From contig NZ_VRLV01000001.1 in assembly GCF_009760925.1 (NCBI RefSeq), forward strand, positions 1,338,813 to 1,402,812: 64,000 bases of DNA. The letters run 5' to 3'. Within the stretch, counting starts at the first letter, position 1, and the number at the start of each line of letters is the position of its first letter. Both the position numbers and the translations under genes were made by a program. Source of the stretch: Nonomuraea typhae (GTDB lineage Bacteria; Actinomycetota; Actinomycetes; Streptosporangiales; Streptosporangiaceae). Under the pieces are notes generated by a model, which ran no database searches, had not been told where the DNA came from, and saw nothing but the letters and a program-made list of their open reading frames with translations. Positions 26,207-35,265 of this stretch are shown here, piece after piece.

Positions 26207-27010
26207 ATGATGCCCGTCACCTACTACCCGATTCCCACCCAGGACCTGTTCCGATCCAACGCTGAGCGGATCAAGGGCAAGCCCTACGCCAAGTACTTCA
26301 ACGGGGACCTGTGGCTGCACGACGAGGTGCTACCGCAGCTGAAGAAGCCGATGGACGAAGCCGACATCCTGCCTAAGTCCGATCTCAACACGCTTCTAGA
26401 CCCCGGATACCACCGGGTCGAGACGGGCTTCGGTGCCACCAAGGACAACGACGCGTACGTGACCAGCCTGGTCCGCTACCCCGGCTGCAGGGTCGAGATG
26501 TTCACCTGGTGGTTCTGGTGGCATTCGGTGGAACCCGAGCGGTACTCCTTGTGGTATCCCTTCAACCACGACCACGCCAACCCCCGGAACCGGGATGCGC
26601 TCACCGAGCCCGGACTCACCGACGCCGAGCGCTACATCGGCAACACCCACGACATCGTCGAGTACGTCGGCCCGACCCGCGCCGAACTGGTCATCGAGTT
26701 CCATGACGCCGGCGACCTCGGGATCGACAGCAGCCGCATCAAAGAGCCCGAGTACTCCCAAGCCTGCGGCATCATCAATGACAAGAGCTGGATGATCCAT
26801 CTCCCCCGCGCCACCGAGGACGGGTTCGAACTGCGCAGCCGCTACTACTTCGACAAGTCGATAGCCGCCGCGAGCTCGTCAGGGGTCAGCGCGTACGAGG
26901 CGGCTCTGTCCTTCGCCTACGAGATGGTCATCCACGACCAGACCGAGTTCACCCACCTGTCGACCTTCCTCGCTGACATCTACCACGAATTCGGCCCGAG
27001 TTCCGCCTGA
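26207..27010 (+). CDS. DAPG hydrolase (PhlG)-like metalloenzyme
   Basis: 267 residues. The segment MFTWWFWWHSVEPERYSLWY (98-117), H121/H123, E152 and an HxxxE pair (H243, E247) match the layout of PhlG, a zinc enzyme that cleaves the C-C bond of 2,4-diacetylphloroglucinol. Proteins of this family in actinobacteria have unknown natural substrates, probably acylated phenolics or polyketides. Length fits the family. It is the last gene of a three-gene unit with two XapX membrane proteins, suggesting uptake or sensing of a hydrophobic substrate coupled to degradation. Confidence 0.85.
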   Translation: MMPVTYYPIPTQDLFRSNAERIKGKPYAKYFNGDLWLHDEVLPQLKKPMDEADILPKSDLNTLLDPGYHRVETGFGATKDNDAYVTSLVRYPGCRVEMFTWWFWWHSVEPERYSLWYPFNHDHANPRNRDALTEPGLTDAERYIGNTHDIVEYVGPTRAELVIEFHDAGDLGIDSSRIKEPEYSQACGIINDKSWMIHLPRATEDGFELRSRYYFDKSIAAASSSGVSAYEAALSFAYEMVIHDQTEFTHLSTFLADIYHEFGPSSA

Positions 27011-27289
27011 TACGGCAGCCGCCACGCTCTGGCCGAGGGGATGACTCGCCCGGCTGATGCCATCTGGTGAGGGGAGGCTGGCACGAGGGGGTACAGCCGC
27101 TCGCGATTATGTCCCTGTGGACGAGCGTCGACGTCGTCGTCGAAGGCCGGCTGCAGGTCCTCGCTCATCCACCGCGCCCCCGTCATCAGCCAGCTCGGGG
27201 ATCTCGCCGAGCCGGCGCAAGCCGTCGGCCGGCTCGATCGTGGATATGGATGGATGGTCATGGTCGCCCTCCGCACTCGATGTCCGGCC

Positions 27290-27464
27290 CGATGACCTGC
27301 CCGCGCTCCGCCGCTTCGCGACCAGCCTCATCCGTGACCACGACGCCGTCACCGCCGGGCTCACCCTGCCCTGGGGCAACGGTTCTACAGAAGGCACCGT
27401 GAACCGACTAAAAATGATCAAGAGAAGCACGTACGGCCGAGCCAACCTCGACCTACTCCGCTGA
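27290..27464 (+). pseudogene. ISL3-type transposase C-terminal fragment
   Basis: The frame encodes LPALRRFATSLIRDHDAVTA, then GLTLPWGNGSTEGTVNRLKM and IKRSTYGRANLDLLR. This is the final catalytic block (with the Glu of STEGTVNR) of an ISL3-family transposase. Everything upstream is missing. It differs from the more complete ISL3 element at 30280-31963, so it derives from another copy. Confidence 0.8.
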
Positions 27465-27579
27465 CGGCTCTTGATCATCTGAACTTACAGCTTGAGATTC
27501 TGATGAGTAATCCCGAAGAACTGAGAAGCTGTCTGCGGGGAATCTGTCGCGAGAGAGCCATCGTCGACATCATTGCTAG

Positions 27580-28203
27580 ATGGCATGGGCGTGGTTGGCG
27601 CCCCTCGCTACCGGTGTCTCCGGCGTCGCGGGCATCGTGTTTACATGGCTGGCGGGTGCCCAAGGACGTAAACATGCCCAGTACCTGCTCGCCGAGTCCC
27701 GCGAGGCAGACGCACGCGAGCGACTGCTCAAAGAACGCAGGGACGCCTACCTGGCGATCCTCCGCATCATAGAAATCAGCCGCAAGTGCGAGAAATACAG
27801 AATCCGAAACGAGACTGAGAAGCTTCGTCAACTGGACGAATGGTGGCCTCGCTCCGAACGAGCCCGAATGGAGATAGAGGCGACAACCGCTCTCCGCGCC
27901 TTCGGCAGTGACGCGATTCAGGCTATGGCGGAGGGGTGGATAGCAGCCCGTATCGACGGCGACTATGCGGTGCTCAACGTACGGACCAGAGCCCTGCGCC
28001 AGCAAGTGCGGGACGAGTTACAGGGAGAGACTGACTGGCATCGCCCGTCTGAGGAAGTTGGTTCACAACCTGCTGCGCCAACATCGTGCCGAGATGACGT
28101 GTCGGACGCGCTTGTCGGCTTGAGCGGTGATGTCCATGCAGATGCCGGTGACCAGACCGACGTCCCAGTGCCGGCGGCGGAGCGGCCATCTCCAGGTGCG
28201 TGA
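27580..28203 (+). CDS. Membrane-anchored coiled-coil hypothetical protein
   Basis: 207 residues. One N-terminal hydrophobic segment (WLAPLATGVSGVAGIVFTWL) is followed by a charged helical region: AESREADARERLLKERRDAY, LAILRIIEISRKCEKYR and so on. The plan is common among actinobacterial hypothetical proteins of unknown role. The C-terminal 60 residues (after QGETDWHRP) are low in motif and may be altered by an old insertion. The gene at 37580-38122 has the same plan. Confidence 0.6.
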   Translation: MAWAWLAPLATGVSGVAGIVFTWLAGAQGRKHAQYLLAESREADARERLLKERRDAYLAILRIIEISRKCEKYRIRNETEKLRQLDEWWPRSERARMEIEATTALRAFGSDAIQAMAEGWIAARIDGDYAVLNVRTRALRQQVRDELQGETDWHRPSEEVGSQPAAPTSCRDDVSDALVGLSGDVHADAGDQTDVPVPAAERPSPGA

Positions 28204-28394
28204 CTCCTTGCCGATTCTCGCCATCTCCCGCCGAAGAACCCGCCCTCAAGCCGAAACCGTCAGCCGCCGGCGTCTGTGCCGTCGGGTTCGGCGGGCCGAC
28301 AAGCGATGAGCGCCGTCCCTGGCCTCTCCTGCCCGGTCAAGCACCCGGTCGCCGCAGAGTCCGACCGATCGCGGATGACACGATCACCGAAAGG
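28204..28394. other. Spacer between hypothetical gene and terpene cyclase
   Basis: Short convergent intergenic region. No motif-bearing frame, repeat or clear hairpin seen. Confidence 0.4.
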
Positions 28395-29510
28395 CTATCC
28401 GTCACGATCTTCATCTGGCCGGGTATCGGCCAGGCCGGCCGGGAGAGGGTCAGACGGCGGGATGGTGCTGTCGGTGACGATGGTCTGGCTGCTGTAGATG
28501 GGTACGGTGCGGTTGGGCTGGCCGGGGCCGATGACGGTGGGCATGTAGGTGTCGACGCTGTGGTAGCGCGGTGGGTCGTAATGGTAGTCGTGGTTGCCGC
28601 GGACCTGCTGGCGCTGGTCGTCGATGAGCCGCAGCGCGGCCTCAATCTGGTCCTGACTGGCGCCGACCGCGCGTAGTTGGGCGGGTGCGGCGGCGCGGGT
28701 CGCGTCGAGCTGGTCGATGAGGCCGGTCAGGATGTCGTTGACGATCTCCGCGGCCTCTTGCAGCGGGCGGTCGAGGTCGCGGCTGGTGATCAGGACGGCG
28801 TTGTAGGAGTAGCCGACGGCGGCTTCCTTGTCAGCGGAGAAGATGTCGTTGCACAGGCCCATGTGCTCGCATGCCAGCTCACGCGTTCGGGCAAGAGCGG
28901 GGTGGGCGCGCAGGTGGGCGGGCATCTCGATGCCGCGCGTGTACTCGTGCAGGTGCAGGAAGATCTGCTCGTTGACGCCGTGGCGACGGTGCGGCAGGTA
29001 GGTGTGCAACCGCATCGGCTCGCCGGCCTGGTGCGCGTGGGCCTCGACGGCGTAGGTGGCAACCCAGGAGGCGTTGGCGTGGCCGAGCAGGCGGCGCCAG
29101 ACGGGAGACCGTCCGACGCTGAGCGCATCCAGCAGCTCGGCCAGGGCGCGCCCTGCCGGGCTGGCCGGGGGCGCCTGGCGGGACACGCGGAGCAGGTCGG
29201 TGGACAGATGCCGCACGGTCGCGACGTCGTGGCCGGTGATGGCGTCGTCGAAGGTGTCGTCCACGATGAAGGCCAGCACCATGTAGCGGTGGATGTGCCG
29301 CAAGGCATTAGCGTCGGCGTAGGGGTAGTACAGGGCGGTGGTCAGCCACGGCTGGGTGCGCTCCAGATGCTCGCGCATGGCGTCATTGGCCAGCAGGTCC
29401 CGGCTTTGTGCCCACTGCCAGGTGTCGGCCTCCAGTGCCTCCATCGCCGGCGATGGAGGCTGAGAGGGGAGCGGCATGTGGAAGGAGGGCAGGCGGAAGG
29501 ACAGGGACAT
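28395..29510 (-). CDS. Class I terpene cyclase
   Basis: 371 residues from ATG 29510, with GGAGGTGG upstream. The aspartate-rich motif DDTFDD (84-89) and the NSE/DTE triad NDIFSADKE (221-229) bind the Mg2+ ions that ionise the prenyl diphosphate. RH residues in PHRRHG (173-178) may serve as the diphosphate sensor, and PRYHS near residue 313 gives the conserved RY pair. Probable sesquiterpene or diterpene synthase; the product cannot be deduced. No prenyltransferase or P450 is adjacent, so it stands alone among mobile-element debris. Its upstream DNA is an AT-rich pocket. Confidence 0.93.
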   Translation of the reverse strand: MSLSFRLPSFHMPLPSQPPSPAMEALEADTWQWAQSRDLLANDAMREHLERTQPWLTTALYYPYADANALRHIHRYMVLAFIVDDTFDDAITGHDVATVRHLSTDLLRVSRQAPPASPAGRALAELLDALSVGRSPVWRRLLGHANASWVATYAVEAHAHQAGEPMRLHTYLPHRRHGVNEQIFLHLHEYTRGIEMPAHLRAHPALARTRELACEHMGLCNDIFSADKEAAVGYSYNAVLITSRDLDRPLQEAAEIVNDILTGLIDQLDATRAAAPAQLRAVGASQDQIEAALRLIDDQRQQVRGNHDYHYDPPRYHSVDTYMPTVIGPGQPNRTVPIYSSQTIVTDSTIPPSDPLPAGLADTRPDEDRDG

Positions 29511-29553
29511 GGACCACCTCCGCGGATAGATCTGACCACCCGTTCGCCAACCA

Positions 29554-29579
29554 CGAATATTACTAACTGTAATTATTCG
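29554..29579. promoter_or_regulatory. AT-rich palindrome upstream of terpene cyclase
   Basis: CGAATATTAC and GTAATTATTCG form an imperfect inverted repeat in an AT-rich pocket about 45 bases before the cyclase start. It probably overlaps the promoter and could be a repressor site. Confidence 0.5.
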
Positions 29580-29609
29580 AATGCGTTACGTCTCCTGTCG
29601 GGACGGCTA

Positions 29610-29833
29610 TCTTCCCCCTCCGGGCGGCCAAAGTCGAGATCGACATCCACCCGCTCCGGCGCGCCCACGCCACCGAACTCATCAACGTCGGTGTCTCCAT
29701 CGAAGCGGTCCGCCGGCGCCTCGGCCACGCCTCCGCCGAAACCACCCAGCTCTACACGCTCCTGGCCGACGACGACGCCGGCGCCGAAACCGCGCCGCCC
29801 GACGCCGCCGAGACCAGACAAAGATCAACTGAC
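29610..29833 (+). pseudogene. Tyrosine recombinase C-terminal fragment
   Basis: In the frame ending at 30100 the sequence reads VEIDIHPLRRAHATELINVG, then VSIEAVRRRLGHASAETTQL and YTLLADDD. This includes the HxLR...HATEL motif, the RRRLGH motif and the catalytic Tyr of a phage-type integrase. The N-terminal and central parts are missing. The similarity to recombinases that accompany DUF6262 genes links it to the scraps at 23.4 and 34.3 kb. Confidence 0.8.
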
Positions 29834-30096
29834 ATGCGCGGGTGGCCAACTCCTTCAGGCACGCGGTTGCACCCACACCTTCAAAGCCCTGGGGAACTTC
29901 GTCTGGCACAGGGTGATCTCGTGGTGGATGGTGCTGCCGATGGAAGTGGAAGGACGTACGCCCGACCCTACCGGCCGGTGGCGCAGACCCCTCGGCGGAC
30001 GGGATCGACCTGTTTGATCTCCGAGCGGTGTCGATCACACGCTACCGCTATCGGGGCAACACGATCCCCACCCCGTGGACCCCTGCCTGACCAAGC

Positions 30097-30279
30097 CTAA
30101 CGATAGAGACCGTGGAGAACCCGTTGCTCAGTATTGGGCACGGCGGGTTCGGTGAGCGGCCTGGGGAAACGGAGCGGCGGCAACGTTGGCACCGCGCCCC
30201 AGACCGACTCAACCGTACGGCACGCGCCGCCCAACTGCCGCCCGGCCTTACTGAGCAGCTCGGCGAAGTACGGCCGCGC
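30097..30279 (-). pseudogene. 3' fragment of an unknown gene cut by ISL3
   Basis: A minus-strand frame with good codon use begins exactly at the left end of the IS element. It reads ARPYFAELLSKAGRQLGGAC, then RTVESVWGAVPTLPP, ending HGLYR and stop. It has no start of its own, so it looks like the tail of a gene interrupted by the insertion. Product unknown. Confidence 0.45.
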
Positions 30280-31963
30280 GGGTCTGTCCAGTGGTGTGTG
30301 TGGTGACCGGCTCTGGCCCGTAATCGGTGGTGGCGCCGAGTGATCACCTGCCAGCCTGGGCCGTGCTGAAGATCGGCGATCTTACGGGTGTGGCGTTTGC
30401 GGGGCTGTCTGCCCTGCTCATCCAGGGTGTTAATGACGAGGACCATCTCATTCGGGTGATGCCCCGCACTCGCGACGAGCCAGTACCGTGCCCGGTGTGC
30501 GGGACGCTGACCGGCCGGGTGCATGGCTACGGCATCCGGACGGTCACCGATGTCCCGGTCGATGGGCGGCAGGTGGTGGTGTCAGTACAAGTACGGCGTC
30601 TGGTCTGCCCGGCGTGGGGATGCCCTCGGCAGACCTTCCGTGAGCAGGTGCCCGGGCTGCTGGAGCGCTACCAGCGTCGAACGAGCAGACTCACCGGGCA
30701 ACTGGGCGCAGTGGTCAAAGAACTGGCCGGCCGGGCGGGTGCCCGACTGTCAGCGGCCCTGGCCGTCACGATCTCGAGGTCCACGGCACTGCGCCTGCTC
30801 AAGCGAGTGCCGCTGCCACCGCTGCGGACCCCGCGCGTGCTGGGTGTCGATGACTTCGCCCTCAAGCAGCGCCACCGTTACGCCACCATCCTCACCGACG
30901 CCGAGACCGGCGAGCGGGTCGATGTCCTGCTCGGCCGCGGCGCCGACGTCCTGGAGACATGGCTGCGCCCCCACCCGGGGGTAGAGATCGTCTGCCGAGA
31001 CGGCTCAGGCGCCTACGGCGAGGCGATTCGACGCGCCCTGCCGGACGCGGTGCAGGTCAGCGACCGATGGCACCTGTGGGCCAACCTCTGCGACAAGACC
31101 CTCGCCGAGGTTCGCTCCCACAGCGCCTGCTGGGCCACGGTCAACCCAATCCGGCCCGCCGGCGTGCGTGAACAGAGCACCCGCGAGCGTTGGCAGCAGA
31201 TCCACGACCTGCTGAACAAGGGCGTCGGCCTCCTGGAGTGCGCCCGACGGCTGAACCTGTCCCTGAATACCGTCAAACGCTACGCCCGCACCCAGCAGCC
31301 CGAGGCCCTGCGCCGTGCCCCGCGCTACCGGCCCACTCTCGTCGACCCATACCGCGACCACCTGCGAGAACGGCGCGCCGCCGACTCCGCCGTTGCGGTC
31401 CAGCAGTTGTTTCGCGAGATCAAAGAGCTCGGCTACACCGGCAGCCTCAACCTGCTCTACCGCTACATCACCCAAGGCCGAGCCGAAGGCGAACGACCCG
31501 TCATCCCCCGCGCCGCCTGGCACGCCTCCTGCTCACTCACCCAGACCGGTTGCGTGACGGCGACACTCAACTGGTGCAGGAGCTCACGGCCGCCTGCCCC
31601 GAACTGACCGCACTCGCCCGCCAGGTCCGCAGCTTCGCCGCACTCCTCACCCCAGCCGAAGGCAACGACGCAAAGCTCACCACCTGGATCATCACCATCC
31701 GAGCCGCTGACCTGCCTCACCTGCACGGCTTCGCCAACGGCCTCGAACTCGACCGCGACGCCGTCAACGCCGCCCTCACCCTTCCGCACCACAACGGCCG
31801 AACCGAAGGCGTCAACACCCGCACGAAGAGGATCATGCGACAGATGCACGGCCGTGCCGGGTTCGACCTTCTTCGCCACCGCATCCTGCTGAAGTGAAGA
31901 TCACTCGGCGCCACCACCGATTACGGGCCAGAGCCGATCACCACCCACACACTGGACAGACCC
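30280..31963 (+). mobile_element. ISL3-family insertion sequence
   Basis: About 1.68 kb bounded by long imperfect inverted repeats of about 65 bases. Both start GGGTCTGTCCAGTG and share TCGGTGGTGGCGCCGAGTGA further in (left 30280-30346, right 31897-31963). Inside is one transposase frame with a frameshift. The eight bases flanking each end do not match, so no target duplication is visible. This suggests rearrangement after insertion. Confidence 0.9.
30327..31897 (+). pseudogene. ISL3 transposase, one frameshift
   Basis: The first frame (30327-31607) carries a zinc-binding N-terminus (CPVCGTLTGRVHGYG, C-pairs), the HTH, the first catalytic Asp (RVLGVDDFALKQRHRY), the second (VEIVCRDGSGAYGEAIR) and a long insertion. 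Near 31510-31550 homology moves to another frame: RLARLLLTHPDRLRDGDTQL to NGRTEGVNTRTKRIMRQMHG with the catalytic Glu. One indel in a C-run (CATCCCCCGC) is the likely cause. The element is otherwise almost complete, so it may have been active until recently or may use slippage. Confidence 0.88.
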
Positions 31964-32043
31964 CTCAAGAACACCTGAGGCGCCCTGAAGTTTCCGGACA
32001 GTCAGGAATATAACCTGACAGAGAGTCTGGAAGAGGTAGGTAC

Positions 32044-32334
32044 GTGACGAGGCGTCGCAGGCAGTTCTCGCCTGAGTTCAAGGAGGAAGCCGTCCGCATG
32101 GTGCTGGACGGTCCGCGCACCGTGGCCTCGGTGGCCCGGGAGTTCGACATGAACCCGACCACGCTCGGCAGCTGGGTGAACATGCACAAGGCCATCCACC
32201 CCGAGCCCGAACAGCCGCTGTCGGGTCCGGAACGGGCGCGGATCCGTGAGCTGGAGCGGGAGAACGCCGAACTGCGCGAGAAGCTGGTGTTCTTGAAAAA
32301 AGCAGCCGCCTTCTTCGCGGCCGAGACTCGATGA
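32044..32334 (+). CDS. IS3 transposase OrfA
   Basis: 96-residue HTH protein: FSPEFKEEAVRMVLDG then VASVAREFDMNPTTLGSWVN, followed by a leucine-zipper-like helix (ELERENAELREKLVFLKKAA). It binds the IS ends. A run of six A followed by G at 32296-32302 lies where IS3 elements shift to the OrfB frame, and the -1 frame is open from there into OrfB. Confidence 0.9.
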   Translation: MTRRRRQFSPEFKEEAVRMVLDGPRTVASVAREFDMNPTTLGSWVNMHKAIHPEPEQPLSGPERARIRELERENAELREKLVFLKKAAAFFAAETR

Positions 32335-33492
32335 CGCTCGCCAAGTTCGAGCTGATCGAGGCGGAGAAGGCCAACCATCGCATCACGGCGATGTGCCGGT
32401 GGCTGCAGGTGTCGCGCTCGGGCTACCACGAGTGGCGGGAGCGGCCGGCCTCGGCCACCGCCCAGCGGCGCGAGCACCTGGCCGCGCTGATCGAGCAGAT
32501 CTTCGCCGACAGCCATGAAACCTATGGCTACCGGCGTATCCATGCCGCCCTGGCCCGCCGTGGCGAGGTCTGTTCGGCCGAACTGGTTCGCGCGCTCATG
32601 CGGGAGCACGCCCTCACCCCGGTGCAGGTGCGAGCCTTCCGTCCGATCACGACCGAGCAGGGTGACTTTCGCAGCATCCCCGACCTGGTCCGGCGCGATT
32701 TCACCGCTGACCGGCCCGGTATCAAGCTCGTCGGCGACGTCACCTACATCCGCACCTGGGAGGGCTTCCTGTATCTGGCCACCGTCATCGATTGCCACAG
32801 CAAGGCGGTGCTGGGCTGGGCGATGGCCGATCACTACCGCACCGAGTTGATCACCGACGCGTTGCGCATGGCGGTCGGTACGGGCCTCATCCCCACCGAC
32901 GCCGTCTTCCACACCGACCGCGGCTCGAACGGCGGATTCAACCGGTCGTCGCAACACCCTGATTTCGGAGGTGTTGATGGGTCGGCCAGCTGGATGGATG
33001 CAGGCGTTGACGGGGCGGTCACCAATGAAGTCGCCGGGCGCGCCGACGACATCGCGGCAGTCGCAGCGACGCTCAACGCCCGCCCACGCAAGAGCCTCGG
33101 CTGGAGGACCCCTGCCGAGGCCTTCAACGATCATCTAGAATCGCTTCTGAGCAGCAGTGTTGCGACGACCCCTTGAACCTAAGCAATACACCTGTTTCGC
33201 CTTCACCGCCCACCTGCTCCAGGCCGGGATCGACGCCTCAATCGGCAGCGTCGGCGACGCCCTGGACAACGCCCTGATGGAATCGCAGATCGGCCTGTTC
33301 AAGACCGAACTCATCAAACCCCGACGACCCTGGAAAGGCCTGGCAGACGTCGAACTGGCCACCGCCGAATGGGTCGACTGGTTCAACCACCAGCGACTCC
33401 ACACCGCCATCGGCGACATCCCACCCGCCGAACACGAAGCCATCTACTACGCTCAACACCAGCCCCAACCGGCGGCTGGAGTCAGCCAATAG
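32331..33492 (+). pseudogene. IS3 transposase OrfB interrupted by insertion
   Basis: Begins with the HTH_21 region (RITAMCRWLQVSRSGYHEW), then the DDE core: first Asp in KLVGDVTYIRTWEGFLYLAT, second in FHTDRGS. The chain breaks after HTDRGSN at 32930 where the nested element lies. It resumes at 33181 (KQYTCFAFTAHLLQAGI), with the catalytic Glu in DNALMESQIGLFKTELIK, and ends at 33492. Joining the flanks restores HTDRGSKQYT without loss, so the element inserted cleanly into a working transposase gene. Confidence 0.9.
32930..33180 (+). mobile_element. IS30-derived miniature element nested in IS3
   Basis: About 250 bp with inverted ends TTCAACCGGTCGTCGCAACA (left) and TTCAAGGGGTCGTCGCAACA (right, on the other strand). 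The interior encodes the beginning of an IS30 transposase (MGRPAGWMQALTGR) joined by deletion to its end (VAATLNARPRKSLGWRTPAE then AFNDHL). It is therefore a non-autonomous deletion derivative, MITE-like, mobilised in trans. A two-base AA may be the target duplication. Confidence 0.85.
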
Positions 33493-33520
33493 CGTCTCCA
33501 TCGATCCCGGTGCGGTTCAC

Positions 33521-34147
33521 GACTTGTTGACCAGACTCGGCTTCCTCACCCCGCCCACGACTCGCTCCGACGATGAACTCGCCGTCGCCTACTACCTGGG
33601 ACGCGTGGCTGAAGCCGCCTGGCGGGCAAGCACCGCGGGCCGCCTCACCCGCACCTGGCGGTACGGACGCCTGCACGCAGTACACCTAGAGGCCCGCTGG
33701 CACACCGACCTGGCCACCAACCCCGACACCCAGCGCACGCTGGCGGCCACGATGGACAGCCTGTTTTCCGAGGGCGACCTCGTCGCATGGCAAGCCAGCT
33801 CACCCTGGGTTCGCACCCTGGCTGAGAAATCGGCTGACCACCTCGCTGAGGGCTCGAACCATCAGAGACCGCCAAACCAGGCCGATAGCCATCCTGCGCA
33901 CGGCACTGAGAAAGCTCTCACGCCTCCGAAGGCTCAACCAGACGGGCCTGGTGAGATCACCGCCGACATCCGGCTCGACTGGGACGTCTATCGCCTCTAC
34001 GAGGCAGATCCGCAGGTCTCAGTCAATGCCGTGGCCAAGCGCCTGCACATCGCATGGGCCACCGCGGACAAACGGCTCCGCGCCGTCAAGGACCTCGTCG
34101 ACGAAGTAAGGCAGGGCGCCTCCCCACCCTCTAGCAGGACTGTGTGA
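33521..34147 (+). pseudogene. Unknown gene, probably 5'-truncated by IS3
   Basis: The frame is open directly from the IS3 right end: LLTRLGFLTPPTTRSDDELA, then VAYYLGRVAEAAWRASTAGR, to a stop at 34147. The only start in place is TTG 33524 within six bases of the IS end. The C-terminal part DVYRLYEADPQVSVNAVAKR looks like a helix-turn-helix. Function unknown; the gene may have begun left of the insertion. About 207 residues remain. Confidence 0.55.
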
Positions 34148-34289
34148 ATTCTCAGCACCTCTCAATGAGAGGCACCTTCACAGCTGAACGGGTGAGAAAG
34201 GGCCTCACATCTCGGGCGCTTGCCGGAGGAGAAGCTTCTCGCTCGCCGGGAAAGAGCCAGAGTGGCGCCAAGCCGCAGATCCGGCCGAT

Positions 34290-34480
34290 CCCGCCCGCGG
34301 TCGCGCACGCCTCGAACGCTACCTGGCCGCCCGCGCGCCAAGGCGAACGCCCCGTCGACCAACTCGAAGGGCGGCTGCCGCCCACCGCGACCGGCAGCCG
34401 CCTCGACCGAAAGGGCGGCTCCGACCTCGTCGCACGCATCGGCCGCGCCGCTGGCATCACCGGCCTGGCCGTACCATCAA
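34290..34480 (+). pseudogene. Tyrosine recombinase core fragment, frameshifted
   Basis: One frame encodes RARLERYLAARAPR, and after a shift near 34340 a second reads GERPVDQLEGRLPPTATGSR then LDRKGGSDLVARIGRAAGIT. Together these match the central part of actinobacterial integrases just before the HxLRH motif. Catalytic residues are not included. It is fused to phage lysin DNA that follows. Confidence 0.6.
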
Positions 34481-34485
34481 ATGAC

Positions 34486-34920
34486 ATGCTGCACGGGATT
34501 CGTGACGCGATCGAATACGTGCAGCGCGAGGGCGGCGCGGGACCAGAGATCCAGGGACATCGAGACGGCTACTCGACCGATTACCCGGGACCGCGGCTGT
34601 ACGCCTGGGTCCAGCGCGGTTCGCCGCGTCCTAGTGGTGGCACAGCGGTACCGCGGCCGTCGGCGGGGCTCCCGCCATTCCCTGGCCGGTTGTCGGCCTA
34701 CCCGCCGGTGATGGCCGGCGCAGACGTCCGCACCTGACAGGCGCGCATGAGAACCCGCGGGTGGCGGATCGACGTCGACGGCGCGTACGGCCCCGGCTCG
34801 GCCGACGTGTGCGCGGCCTTCCAGCGCGAGTGCCTGGCCGAGGGACTTGCAGTCGGGCCCGCCGATGGGATTGTCGGCGCTCGCACGTGGGCTGCGGCCT
34901 GGGAGAAGCCCATCACCTAA
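34486..34920 (+). pseudogene. Phage endolysin remnant with in-frame stop
   Basis: The frame reads IRDAIEYVQREGGAGPEIQG then HRDGYSTDYPGPRLYAWVQ, the C-terminal end of an amidase_2 domain. Here the zinc-ligand Cys of the usual CPG is Tyr. After a Pro-rich linker come YPPVMAGADVRT, a TGA at 34735-34737, and QARMRTRGWRIDVDGAYGPG plus VCAAFQREC, a peptidoglycan-binding domain ending at 34920. Family logic predicts Trp (TGG) where the TGA stands. The N-terminal amidase half is missing. Clearly a decayed phage lysin. Confidence 0.8.
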
Positions 34921-34931
34921 AAGGAGAGATC

Positions 34932-35263
34932 TTGATCCCCATCGCTCGCCTCGGCTACGTGTTCCGCCGGCTGATGTGGTCGACGGCTGGCCTGGAGATC
35001 CCGGATCGGTGCCGTCGCTGGGGGTGGCCACCACGTTCCTGCAGGCCGCAACCGAGACCGATCTGGCTGTGGGCGGCCGGGCGGACATCGAGGCGCTGCT
35101 CGCCTACGCGGCCACGACGAGTCCGGACACCACCACCCAGGAGCTGATCGATCGGCTGACGACCGACATCGACGTTCCGCCCGCCAGCGCGCCTTCGTTA
35201 CGCTGGCTCTCCATTCGTGGCCGCCACGGAGAAGCCGCGGCCCTGACCTCCAGCGGAGGTTGA
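34932..35263 (+). pseudogene. Unidentified phage-type gene, frameshifted
   Basis: After a GGAGAG site at 34922, a TTG start gives IPIARLGYVFRRLMWSTAG; the frame then changes near 34995 and continues PSLGVATTFLQAATETDLAV to a stop at 35263. Its position between lysin and holin remnants suggests a small phage structural or lysis protein. No family recognised. Confidence 0.45.
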
Positions 35264-35265
35264 CC

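Larger units (their letters stand above)
31986..33519 (+). mobile_element. IS3-family insertion sequence carrying a nested element
   Basis: Encodes OrfA and OrfB of an IS3 element in the usual overlapping arrangement. The right end (CCGGTGCGGTTCA at 33507-33519) and left end (TGAAGTTTCCGG at 31986) share only TGAA and CCGG, so the boundaries are approximate. A second element of about 250 bp interrupts OrfB. No three-base target duplication is visible. Confidence 0.8.

Noticed and set aside
28677..30017. 446-residue plus-strand frame opposite the terpene cyclase
   Set aside because: The cyclase metal motifs are on the minus strand; the plus frame is low in motif and crosses the integrase scrap in the wrong frame.
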